Source: Nigrospora sphaerica (lineage: Eukaryota; Ascomycota; Sordariomycetes; Amphisphaeriales; Apiosporaceae). From it: a DNA stretch of 64,000 nt. Each line of letters opens with the position of its first letter. Position 1 is the stretch's first letter. The stretch lies in assembly GCA_018287875.1 (NCBI GenBank), contig JAGVVL010000002.1, positions 4,402,001 through 4,466,000 of the forward strand. Reading direction: 5' to 3'. The notes below the pieces were generated by a model. That model was not told the origin of the DNA. It was given only the letters and a program-made list of their open reading frames with translations, and ran no database searches. The position numbers were made by a program, and so were the translations under genes. Of the stretch, positions 11,122 to 22,390 are shown in pieces.

Positions 11122-12123
11122 TTTTGAATGGCCGATGCGTGCCACCACGGAGGGGACAATAACCCAGTCTGCTAAACTGAATACCGTGGATATACGTAGT
11201 CTATTAAGAGCAGGGTCTATCAACTGGCAGGTCCCCTATCTTTTACGCATCAATGCCCATCCTACTTTAAAAAAAAAAACTCTCTTGGTCTTATGATGGT
11301 TTAGGAGACCCTTGGGATCTGACTCTGGGATCTGTGCCATTTTGTGACTGAGGCAGCAGAACGGGCTGACAACATTGAGTGCCATCATCCGCACCGTCTC
11401 GACCCCGTGCGTCTGGGACCGACTGGAGGGAAGCGCCGACATGCTTCCAAGCAGAGCTGTCAGTTGCGATCGGTTGGCCTAAACTGAGATTGCAACATGC
11501 AACATGAATGTCCATTAGATAAAATTTAAAGCACTATAATTGAGATGCCACTATAAGTGAGATGCCCACTCGGGTACTTGGCGCAGTTATGGCCAGGTGA
11601 CTAGGTCCCTTTCTAGCATTTGCTGCATTCATTACCGACATTCACTGTCCTCGCTAATGCTCGCTGCGTGTTGGGCGCGCCATCTGGAACGGACAGTGTC
11701 ACCTTCCTCTATGAATTGTTTTGGAATTTCGTGTTCGGGGTTCTTCAGAGGGCTTAGCTTCAAATCCACAACGTACGCACACACACACTTCGACACTTTC
11801 CACAATTGACAGCCAGGGCCGGCTCGCCCGGCCTACCCCAGGTTATTCCACAACGTGCCCGTCCGCAACCACCGCTTCTCCCTTCTCCGTCAGGTTAAGC
11901 GTGTCCCGCGTCCTCCCGTCGAAGGCCGAATTAGGCCTTAAGTCTCGAGGTTCTCAGTGTCAGATCGCAAGTAGCAAGGCACAAATGAAGACGTCGAAAG
12001 CGTATACACGGTTTTTCTAAGATGAAAATAGACAGTTAGCATGTTAACGAGATGCGTGATGTCAGGAATTGAGGCGAACTATGTACAAGCTGCTACCAGC
12101 AATCCCCCTGGCTCTTAAAAAGT
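11122..12123. other. Intergenic region
   Basis: About 1 kb with no open frame that shows codon bias. A short near-repeat (GAGATGCCACTATAAGT / GAGATGCCCACT) lies at about 11543-11570. Nothing else recognised. Confidence 0.5.
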
Positions 12124-12988
12124 TCAGTGGATGGTGAAAAGACCCGTTTCGAGCGCAGTCGGCATGGGAACCACCGAGAACGACATGGGCGCCGTTGTCG
12201 GTTTCATGGGGAAGACGGGAAACCCCGCGGGGTTGGGCATTACCGGAGCCAGACTACTGGCGGGGGCTTTTGACGTCCCCCCCGATTCTACCAGGGGCTT
12301 TCCCTCCATCACATCGATCCTCTTGTCGCCGCCGCATGTGAGGAGGGTATTCCCGGCGCAGGGCATGGCGCAGGTACTGTTGGCGTCGGTAGCCAGCTCG
12401 TTGCGGATCGAGTTGCCGCACCAGCACTCATCACCTCTCTCCGTGCCGGCAAAAGTGAAGCCACTGGTCCAGCATGCGGTTCCACAGAGATCTGGCGTCA
12501 ATGCGCCGTCGCCGCCAGGGATGGTTGTGCGGTTGGCGAGAGTGGCGACTCCATTGTCCAAGTAGCACCCGCGGGAGATCCAGGTCGCCTTCGGTCTTGC
12601 AGTGGTGCTGGTCGTCGACGGAGCTGTGCTCGTCGCCGTTGGCTGCGTCGTCGTGGGCATCACAAACGCCTCGACGCAGTAACTTTGTAGCCAAGCAATC
12701 AGCACCTACACAGTGAGTGTCGATAGTAGCAACGTACCCGTGGTAATCGGACCATCCAACACAAGAACCATCCTCTATAGAGAGGGACGGATTCCAATTC
12801 ACTAGGTCTTCCAGCGTGATTTGCCAGTAGGAAACGGCTTCCAGGCAGGTCATCTCCCCAATACTATCGAACCAGTAAGTGCATCCGGGCCAAACATCAA
12901 TGTCCAATGGTAGTACTGGGGTGGATCCGGCCAGTACACTGCCGCATTGTAGGGTAAGCCAAGAGAGGATTGTGACGGCGAAGACCAT
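12124..12988 (-). CDS. Secreted LysM + WSC domain protein
   Basis: Two exons, 12988-12738 and 12682-12124, split by a 55-bp GT-AG intron, give 269 residues. Residues 1-20 are a signal peptide (hydrophobic core AVTILSWLTL, ending SVLA-G). Residues about 34-87 form a LysM domain with Cys36, Cys48, Cys76 and Cys86 and the WNPSL turn; LysM binds chitin and related N-acetylglucosamine polymers. A Thr/Ser-rich linker (about 92-115) leads to a WSC domain (about 117-208) with GCYLD, CGTAC, ECWCG and CGG cysteine motifs; WSC binds cell-wall polysaccharide. No GPI signal is seen at the C-terminus. It probably acts outside the cell as a wall-binding protein, consistent with the GH55 gene nearby. Confidence 0.88.
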
Positions 12989-13744
12989 GGCAGGCGGTAG
13001 TGCGATTGCGCTGGGTGACCGGATGAATGGAAGGCAACGCCCATGAACACAAAATAAAAATTTGATGGGACGGCGGCAAAGAAGTAGCTGATGACCGTTT
13101 GGGAAGGTCGCCTTAGATCCTTGTACTACTCGCAACGGCCTCTAGGCGAGCCGTTACGGCGGCACCAAGGGACATTGACAGGCCGGTAAAGGCTTGCATA
13201 TCGGGTCCCATGATTTGAGAACAGGCATCCGGCCGGAGATGGCGCCTCGAAAAAAAAGTATCATGCATTGGTGGAACCATCGAGGGACTGGATGCCATGG
13301 TCATGGCGCCTCGGACCGCATCCGAGGCATAATCGGGCCGCGATTATGGGTCTGCCATACCCTTTACAGAAATTCGCAGCCCACACTATTGATGAACTTC
13401 GGCTGTCAGGGTTAAGAAAAGAAGGTACAAAAACAAGACCCGCATTTCCAAGGACCCCTGGGGAGGTCACGATCTTGGTGGAGTTGCCCCTGTCCCCGTG
13501 GGGATATGGAGGTCGCCAATTTGGATGGCGCCCCTGATAACAACGGCCCACAAAGCTGGCCATGCCAAACTTTGCTACATGGTCGAGAATGAATAGAACG
13601 CAGATGTAGGATTTAGTATATTCTCGTTCAAACTTTGTTTTCCATTCCTGGGACGTCTGTTTCTTCGAAGCTCGTCCTGTCGTTGACGTTTTCCATTCGC
13701 CCCCCCTGCAGCTCGAACGCCTATACACGTCGCCAACCGGCACA
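12989..13744. other. Divergent promoter region
   Basis: The spacer between the start of the LysM-WSC gene (minus strand, 12988) and the start of the secreted protein gene (13745). Open frames here have no codon bias. The divergent arrangement would allow joint control of the two secreted proteins. Confidence 0.5.
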
Positions 13745-14645
13745 ATGGCTATGCTACTACACATCCTTGCTTTTGCCATTTTCGTTCTCAAGTCTGTATG
13801 GGCCGGAGGGTTGCCAGGAGCCTATGAACGGCTCTGGATATGGTACGCCTACCAGATCGACCTTCTCAACGAGGAGGGATTGAGGACCGTTGCCGTGGAC
13901 TGTAAGACCAAGAGCGGTGACCCGATCGACTTTTGTTACTTTACGGAACTTATTGAATGGATCGACTCAAATGAACCGAAGGGACAGTGGTGGAATACCC
14001 AGGAGAGTGAGATTTTGCCAGAAAATCCAAGGAACCTGCGCCCCAATCCTACGACGACCGCCCAATACATGTTCCAGAATTGGGAAATGGCAAACATCGC
14101 TCCGCGCCCAATTCTCAAAAATCACAGAAGCGGCTACCTCGGTATGTTCGATACAATAGCCGATGTTATTAAAGATACCCGAACACGACTCCCTGCAAAT
14201 ATTCTCGAGGAGAACAAGGAGTTGTTCAACACCGCGCACGAGTGTCTCCGACAGGCTCACGGCTATCGCACTGCTGATTGGCACCATTATTTGAAGGGCG
14301 CCCTGAAGCAAGACAGAAACGTCAGAAATATCGAGGTCGCACCAATTCGAACAGGATTTGGGATGTGTTTAGATATTTCGGGTGAGGAAAGGCTTGCGGA
14401 GAATGCAGATATCAAAGAGGTTACCCAAAAACTAACAAACTGGATCCAGGTATGTTTTGACTGGCCATCCACCTGCTCTGCTTGGGGTTAACGGAAAAGA
14501 CTAACTGTTGTAGAAAACGTTCCAATCCAAGCCGAAGGGCGGCAAGAAGCCAACGAAAGAACAAAGCCACTATGGCGTTATTTCTACCATGGCAAAAGCG
14601 ATGAGGACTTCGCATAAGAGCCGCGGTGGACAAATTGCCAAATGA
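13745..14645 (+). CDS. Secreted protein of unknown family
   Basis: Exons 13745-14449 and 14514-14645 with a GT-AG intron of 64 bp that carries the branch sequence CTAAC; 278 residues. The N-terminus MAMLLHILAFAIFVLKSVWA is a signal peptide. The mature part is mostly helical and aromatic-rich (RLWIWYAYQIDLL, DFCYFTELIEWID) with few cysteines, and ends in a basic tail (KPKGGKKPTK). I do not recognise a domain. It lies between the divergent LysM-WSC gene and the GH55/killer-toxin-like gene, so a role with these secreted proteins is plausible, but this rests on position only. Confidence 0.8.
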
Positions 14646-15772
14646 TCATGACGTCTAACCCCTGTTCGGGCAATTTCATCAACATTTTGTCTCTATCAAG
14701 GATACAGGAGAGCTAGTTCAGCATGTACTACAAAGGCATGGTATTGAGTGTTTTACAGCTAGTGAACTGGGCCTTTGACATTATTTTTCAGTCTGTTAGT
14801 TCTCTCAGTGCTAGACTGCAGTTAGTAAGCATTGTTATTGCGCCTGCAAATCTCGTCACAGTAGAATCTCGCTCCGCTACGACGCCTACATTACTCCTTT
14901 CTATGAAATCCGAAGCAACCCAAATCTTTGATAAAGCACCACATGGTGGAAACGAAGAACGAGACGAAGGTAAAACCCTGTGCCTTTCCTTCCAGAGTAA
15001 AAATTCTCATACCAGTACCATGCAGAAGCCTGATAGCAAAGACGAGCTTGATCCGTACCATCCTGAAAGCAGCTGCCTCTTTGGCCACCGTGGTATGTGG
15101 AGAACCCATGGACCCGCTGTTCGTGGTAAGGCCGAGCTGTTTTCCCTTCGTTTTCAGGCCTCTGCCCGGATTGACTGAAATGGGAAACGGGTATTGCAAG
15201 CCGTGGTACCCGCTCCTCGTAACGATAATTAATGGGTTCCTGTGGATGTGGTCGCTTAGGGTCCCTTGAGTCAGTCCTACCTAAAAAGTGCGGGACAGAG
15301 GAATACTCGGCCCGACCTGAGACTCATAAGAGCTAACCAATTGAGCGGCTGTTCAGATCTGAAGCTGTCAATTGATCAGTGGGTGGGGCTGTATCTGATA
15401 GTGGCCGCAGGTCACGCGGGATGAACTCTATTTTATCCAAGCTTCGCTGCCGAGGTCAGCCGCAAATAAGCGGACCAGAGCTCAGCGGTCGGGATCGGCT
15501 TCCGCGCCGCTTGCGGGGAGTCGGCTGGAGCCAGTCTAAATAGGATATCTAGACCGGGCCACTCCGCTCTTATCTTTGCTGAGCTCTCGGAGAACCCATG
15601 CATGACATTCTATTTGTAGATAAGCGCTTCTGCCTTCCCCCAGGCGGGCTCCTACATCCAACCGTGTTCCTGAACTTAACAAACCACCCCAAAAAGCAAG
15701 CCTTGTCAGTTTTTGCCGCCTCCGTGGTCCGGCGACCCAGCCCTGTTCAACTGCTAATATCCGATCGTTGCC
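14646..15772. other. Intergenic region
   Basis: About 1.1 kb. A 151-codon open frame at 14723-15178 has no codon bias and no recognisable domain, so it is not called. The 200 bp before 15773 look like an ordinary promoter. Confidence 0.45.
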
Positions 15773-16801
15773 ATGGACTCCTCCAACCCTCCTACCACTT
15801 TTCATCTGTTCCGGCATCTGCCACCGGAGCTACGGTGTGCTATCTGGGCCCTGGCACCAGAGCCTCGAGTCATCCACCTGCAGGAAGGACCTAAGAGGGA
15901 GCTCGCCAGTGGTAGCCAGTCAGACGTGGCGAGATCAGCCGACACCGAACCGCACGATCATGCTCCAGACAACCCGGAAGACTCGGATGATGAGCCGGAA
16001 TGGCTGCATCAGGTTGGTGCCGTACCGGAGCACCTGATGCCCAGCTACATGGTTTCCTCCGGGCCGCGCCCGTCGGTTCTTTACACTTGTTCCGAATCGC
16101 GGTCAGCCGTGATCTCGCGGCGGGTTTACGAGGCGGCATTTGGATACCCTTGGAGCCCTCGCTATACCTGGTTGTCGCACCACAGCGGCACTGGCAAGAT
16201 AGAAACGGACTTTCAGGTTGTTTATTAAAGGAAACCAACGCAAGGAAAGATGCCAGACATGGCAGACTATATACTGAAGCTTGCCAAGACTCCTGTGGAG
16301 CTTTTCACGTGATCCCACTAATAGGTTGTCGACCTTGGGAATGGCCTCACGGCGCGACACTGGTTCAACTTCGACCTCGATACGATCCAGCTGGAGCAAA
16401 GTAGCCTGTGGATACTACCGCCAGCCGATAGGTCCCGTATCCGTAGTGCTATCCCCGATGCGACGTTTGGGGGTGGCGCCTTCACATTCTTCAACTACAT
16501 ACTCGGGGAACGCTGCCATATGGGCGATATGAAGGCCCTGCGGGACCTTTGCCTCCTGACGGAAGAGCCTTTGAAGGAGTGGCAAGTGGCATTCAAAAGC
16601 TTTCGGTTAGAGTTCGAACTGTGGTTTAGTAAAGAGGAGGACTGGGCTCCTCCCTACATGACAGTAACGCACAGGACAACGGGAGAAACAATGGACGAGG
16701 AACGCTGCATACGGACGTTTCAGCCACCTTCACGCGGCGGTTGTCGTGGAATCGCTCGTAGGAGGAGTCGCGGAGGAAGCCCTGGGCACAGTGGACGGTG
16801 A
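15773..16801 (+). CDS. 2EXR domain protein
   Basis: Exons 15773-16216 and 16325-16801 are joined by a 108-bp intron (TTTCAG|GTTGTT...CTAATAG|GTTGTC), giving 306 residues. The N-terminal block FHLFRHLPPELRCAIWALA is the signature of the 2EXR family, which is very large in Pezizomycotina and of unknown function. An acidic stretch follows (about residues 55-80), then the conserved SVLYTCSESRSAVISR block. The last 25 residues are Arg/Gly-rich. The intron and about 40 bp of exon on each side are present again in inverted orientation at 22500-22688, beyond the GH55 gene. Confidence 0.8.
16172..16359 (+). repeat. Inverted repeat, left arm (2EXR intron and flanks)
   Basis: This 188-bp stretch covers the end of 2EXR exon 1, the whole intron and the start of exon 2. 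Its reverse complement is at 22500-22688 with about ten differences, one of them an indel. Similarity stops abruptly at TTGTCGC on one side and GCGCGACA on the other. Confidence 0.9.
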
Positions 16802-17570
16802 TGGCCATTGGGGGCCGGCGGGTAGACGATGCAAGGGACGTCAGGGGCTCAAAGCTCCAGCAGGGAGGATATACCGGGGTTTGTTTAGCCGCCTCTTGCT
16901 TCTTGGCCGAAATTACTATGTGGAGACATCGTTCACTGTCCTTAAATACGAGTACTCGCTCCACTCCCCACTCCCGGTCCCTGCAGCTGTAAGGCGCCCT
17001 CCCGTTCCGACGGGGAACATGGATCTGGTAATGCCAAGTGGGACATCAAGGCCCCTAAGCAGAAACAAGTAGCCAAGGCCCGGTGGTACGTGCTTACCGG
17101 CAAGGAATGTCATGCCGGCTGCAGGCAGCGTAGAGACAAGGCTGCTTGGGCAGTCTTGTCTCTAGGCCATTGAACAAGCATTCTTTGGGACAACTTGGCA
17201 TTGCTTAAGTATTGCTTATCTACTGTGTTGTTATTGACGCTAACGCCGCTGCCACATTTTGGGTATCTCAACAAGTCACCCTCTGCTTCACGGTGAGCCT
17301 CCGTCAAGACGACGAGCCAAGGCATTTATCTTCGAATATTATTTCTGTTGTCCTGTCTTGCAGGTTGCTTCCACGCCGTCTTTGGCCACGGATCTCTCGA
17401 TGGCCATCATGTTCATGACCAACACCGTGTACCCCAAATGGGGGACACACTTTTCCGCCTTCCCAACGAAGCTTCCTCCCCATCTTTAGCGGTGCGGTCC
17501 GAAGCTAATAGTAAGTCACTTCCGATATCAGGGCATGCATCTCCCGGATGCTAACAAATGCCTGGCAAAG
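16802..17570. other. Region upstream of the GH55 gene, 5' exon(s) not resolved
   Basis: A 60-bp GT-AG intron at 17511-17570 (branch GCTAAC) would join a preceding exon in the frame of about 17363-17510 to the GH55 body at 17571. That exon reads MGDTLFRLPNEASSPSLAV and is not a signal peptide, so the true start and secretion signal of the GH55 gene are not determined. A possible acceptor (TCTTGCAG) lies at about 17363. Nothing else is recognised from 16802 to 17330. Confidence 0.4.
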
Positions 17571-20500
17571 ACACTGGGTCTCTTGATGTTGAACTCTCCA
17601 TCCTGGATGGCATTGTCAACGAATGGCTCCAAACACAGCCCAGGTTCGCCGGCCAAGATCAGGCAGCAAACCTAATTGCAGCCGCAGAAAGAATGAAGGT
17701 GGGACTCGTATGTGCAAACAGCGAGAGATCCCCTGGGGCAAGTGTTACGCCATCCAAAGTCCCGGTTCCAGTTGCCAGGTTTGCGACCAACTCCACTGCC
17801 CACACCAACAATACGATGGCTCTAGCCACTGCCAGAGAAATCATTCGCAGGGCACAAGAAGAGGCCAGCAAACGTAACGCGGAGCGAATCAGGAATCCGC
17901 GGCTAAACCACTACTACAGCAACGGCACGCCCCCGTCAGCTGCCAAAAAGCGCGCTATGCAAGCTAACCTCCTCCCTATCAATGACACTGTGGCCTTGGC
18001 CGCTGCAGTGGTTGCAGAGGCTGATGTGGCAGCTGCCCTCGGCGGACAGCTGCCTTCGGCCGCACCAGAGCATGGAAGCGCTCAAAAGCGTGCTCCCCGG
18101 CCCGCATTCTGGATGGCAGAGATGCGCCACGAGGGCCAATGGCCTTTCGGAGGCGACGACAACGCCAACTACCAGGTCTTCCGCAACGTCAAATAATACG
18201 GCGCTGTGGGGGATGGCAAGACTGACGACACCAAAGCCATCAACCGCGCCATGGCTGAGGGCAATCGTTGCGGACCCAAGTGTGGCTCGTCTTCTGTCAA
18301 AGGCGCCATAATCTACTTTCCCCCGGGTAAGTCCGCGAGGAAGTAACTCTACGAGACCCTAGCAAGATCTGACTTCTTCCAGGAACATACCTCATCAGCT
18401 CGCCACTCACTGCTTACTACAGCACTCAGATCATCGGAGATGTTTGTACGGTTCGTTCAGCTGGATGGGCCACAGGCTGACAAGCTCCTAGCCAAACGAC
18501 ATGCCAGTACTACTTGCTGCGCCGTCATTCACAGGCCTGGGTAAGTTTCTAAATTTCTGGCCTATGTCCACACCCCTTCCGAAGACTGAGGCTAATCAAT
18601 ACGCATAGGCCTCCTCTCGGTGGACGAGTACACTGGCGACGATGGCGGCACCGGCCAGTGGTTCATTAATCAAGTAAGTCAGGAAACCAAGCCGTACTAA
18701 CCACTTGCTGATTGGACGGGTTAGAACAACTTCCTTCGGCAAGTACGGAATCTGTACATCGATCTCACCAATGCCGAAATGGTCGACATCGCCGGCATTC
18801 ATTGGCAAGTTGCTCAGGCCACCAGCATACAGAATGTGGTTATCTTTGGCTCCAAGGCAGCCGACAAATCGCACATGGGAATTTGTAAGTAGGAGATGGA
18901 TCACAATGCTTGTTTAACCTAAACTGATCGAGTGCACAGTTGCGGAGAATGGCAGTGGAGGTTTTATGGCCGATCTTACCTTCTCGGGTGGCGCCATCGG
19001 TATAAGATGTGAGTTTTGCATACTCTGCTCGTGGTCACTGTTCTGACGGCACAATAGGTGGGAACCAACAGTTCACTACACGGAACTTCGTCTTCTCCAA
19101 TGTCCGAGTGACAATCGACATGCTTTGGGACTGGGGCTGGACCTGGAAGTCCCTAAGCATCAACGGCGCTGATATTGGCATCCAGGTCGCCAACAGCCAG
19201 TTGGGAGGCTCCCTAGCTGTGCTTGACTCCCGAATGTCGAATGTGGGCGTCGGGATTTCTGTCAGCAGTCCCGGCCAAGGACAAGAACACTTCTCCATCA
19301 CCGTTGACAACCTTATCATGCAAGACGTCGGCACGGCCATCAAGGACACGACTGTGGGCACGATCCTCGAAGGTGGCTCGAGAACCGTGGCTTCTTGGAC
19401 GCAAGGCCGGGTGTATGACCCTGCTCATGCATCAGGAACTTACCAAGCAGGGGGGCCTCTGTCACTCCCTCGCCCACGCACTGACGGTCTCCTGGGAGGC
19501 CCGTATGGAGGCTACTTTGAGCGGTCCAAACCCCAATATCAAGATGTGGATGCTGGCAATATGTGGAATGCAAAGATTTCCGCGATGGGCAAGTAATCCC
19601 CGTTGTTTTCTGTTTTATAAGCATGGCTGACGTTGTCTTAGGGGACGGCTCCACCGATGACACGGTTGCTCTCGAGCTTTCATTCGCATTCGCGGCGGCA
19701 CTCGGAAGGGTCCTCTTTATACCTGCGGGATCATACATCGTCACCGATACGATTCATGTAAGCTTCGGGATGAGGTCCGGATCCCAGTAGCTTTCAACGA
19801 CTGACAATCAAACCAGGTTCCTGTCGGTACCAGGGTCGTTGGCGAATGCTGGTCTCAAATAGTTGCGAAAGGCGAGGCAAGTCTCACTGCTCAGCGGGAA
19901 TTGGTGATTAAACCTTACAGCTAACTCGCCTGTAACCAGAAATTCTCCGACATGAAGAACCCCCGCGTCATGGTAAAAATCGGGGAGATGGGCGACGTTG
20001 GCGTCATGGAAATCCAAGATCTTATGTTCACCACTGTGGGTGCCACGGCAGGTGTCGTATTAATGGAATGGAACGTTCAGCAGGGCGATACGGGATCCGC
20101 GGCCATGTGGGGTAAGAATCTCACTTCTGACACGATGGCGATGGCTAACATCTTAAAAGACAGCCATTTTCGGGTTGGGGGCGCCAAGGGGACTGGCCTG
20201 CAGGCATCCGACTGTCCGAAGTTGACGGGAGGCGTAAACCCAAGATGCATCGCCGCTTCAATGCTTCTACACGTGACGTCGGAAGCATCCGCCTACTTTG
20301 AAAATATGTGGGCTTGGGTTGCCGACCACGACCTTGATAGCAGCCTCGATCAAACCCAGATTGATATCTGTGTCGCGCGCGGTCAGTATCCATGTCATTG
20401 CCCATGACTACTCGTTGCTAACGCAGCTATCCACCCAGGTATTCTAATCGAAAGCAAAGTGCCGACATGGTTCTACGGGACTGCGTCAGAACACTGTGTT

Positions 20501-22390
20501 CTCTACCAGTATGAATTCTTTGGAGCTGAAAATGTCTTCATGGGAATGGTATGCCCAGACTATCCGTCTAAGTGATTTAAAGATACCCCTTGCCCCTTGC
20601 TTATGTGTTTTGAGAGAGCATAGAAACTGATTTATGCTCTTCACCAGATCCGAACCGAGAGCCCTTACTTTCTACCCAACCCGGAGGCGCCCGCTCCTTT
20701 CGGCGACTCAGTCAGTGGGGCTATTCAGTGCTGACCCGACCTTCGAAAGCTGTTCCACTGCGTCCAGTTCCCACTGCAAGGCGGGATGGGGCGTGAGAAT
20801 AATCACCTCTAGTAACATCTATTATTTTGGCGCTGGTCTCTACAACTGGTTCCAGGCATACACGCAACCGTGCGTCGACAGTCAAGACTGCCAGCAGAGC
20901 GTCTTTGACATCGCGGCGAGCCAGAAAATCTGGATTTACAATTTGTACACCATTGGCACCGTGGAGATGATCACTGCCCACGGCTCGGCGCCGATGCTTG
21001 CCAAGGAGAACACCAACCTGCCAGCCCACCCTTTCACTTCGATCATCAACGCCTGGTTGCTCTCAGCGGATGGAAGGTACGTGTGGTCTGACGGACAAAG
21101 CTCGAGCCGGACATTAACCTCTACTTTCACAGCGACGACGACGAAGAGTTGAGCAGTGAAGACTACTCCTTCTACGAAGAACCGGGCCCCTGCGATGCCG
21201 AGTTCAGCACCATCGATGACGTGTCCGCGGCGGCGTCCAACATCCCGGCTCACTGCATGAACAAGTACATCCTGTCCGCCGAGATCAAGATGCTCGACCA
21301 GTCTTTGCAGACATATACGGACACCATCAACGACGGCTATGACAGCAAATTCGCCATCTACGTCGATCAGATCAAGCGTCTCGTGCCCCAGCAGCTCCTG
21401 GAGGCCATGCGCGGCGCCCAGGCCTCAGGCTTCTGGGAGTGCGAAGAGACTTACACGCCCTTACCGTGCTGCAGTTATTGCCAGCCGGCTCAGCAGTGCC
21501 CAACAGGCTGCAATATCGACCCAAAATGCAAGATGACAGCGAAGGCGACCAGGAGAGTCGACTGTCCTACACGTATTCCCGAATTTGCGTCGACGGACTC
21601 ATATCCTAGGATTACGTATAACCTAGTGAACGAGCATGGATTCTACGACGATCTGATGGAGAAGTACGGCATCGACAAATCCTGGGTCGTGCTCGGCGAC
21701 TACACGGTCAGGGTCGAAGCATCATGCAAGTACGACCAGGTGAATGTGCAGGGCTGCATGAAGAAGAAAAACACATTCTGGCACAACTTCGCCATGGTAG
21801 GGACAATCAACGTGCCGGACCCAAAAAAGCTGATCGGACCTTCGTTTGAAAACACCAAGGCCCTCTCGGCCTCGCTCAACAGCATGCTTCCCTTCACCGA
21901 GCTCGACGCCGTTGTCGACGTCGGCACCGTCGACTTGGTGGACGCGGCGTCGGCCACCGTCTTCCTCACGCAGTCGGCCATGCAGAGCATGACGCAGGTG
22001 GTGCACGTGGCGGACCAGGCGCTGGCGACGGAGCGCCAGGAAACCATATTCTTCTTCGTCACGGCCGTCCTGATGCTGATCCCCGGCGTCGGCTCCGTCC
22101 TCGACGCCGCCGCCATGACAACGCTCTCGGCTGTCATCCGCACCCTGGGCGTTTACGCCGACATCGCTTTCGCCCTCTACGATGTCGTCACGACCCCCAT
22201 CGACGAGGGCGGCATCATGGCCGTGTTCGATCTGCTCATGGCCGCCGTCGGCGCCCGAAGCCCCAGGGGTTTCAAGGCGGCGGCCGACACGCGGCGGGCC
22301 ATGACGAGAAAGGAGTGGGATGATGTCCCGTCAATCAAGGGGCAAATGGATAAGATAGATGACCTTCGCAACATTTGCGTTCGGAGATAG
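17571..22390 (+). pseudogene. GH55-like beta-1,3-glucanase fused to killer-toxin-like chitinase C-terminal module; nonsense and frameshift
   Basis: Exons (17571-18326, 18383-18441, 18492-18540, 18609-18673, 18725-18884, 18940-19008, 19058-19588, 19642-19757, 19817-19876, 19940-20111, 20160-20381, 20427-20548, 20648-21076, 21133-22390) fit together in phase. They encode two pectate-lyase-like beta-helix halves of GH55 (QVFRNVK / YGAVGDGKTDDT, then GDGSTDDTVALE), enzymes that release glucose from beta-1,3-glucan. After 21133 comes a Cys-rich region (CCSYCQPAQQCPTGC) and a C-terminal module with a hydrophobic segment (IFFFVTAVLMLIPGVGSVLD), as in killer-toxin-like GH18 chitinases. Two lesions: TAA at 18194-18196 just before YGAVGDG, and a +1 shift between 20648 and 20730, probably at the GGGG run at 20717-20720. 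Two introns (19589-19641, 19877-19939) are GC-AG. Intact, it would exceed 1,250 residues. Confidence 0.85.

Noticed and set aside
14723..15178. 151-codon open frame
   Set aside because: No codon bias, no domain, ordinary intergenic composition.
18150..18240. Intron spanning the GH55 nonsense codon
   Set aside because: The only GT-AG choices would remove the conserved YGAVGDG block, so a nonsense mutation is the better reading.
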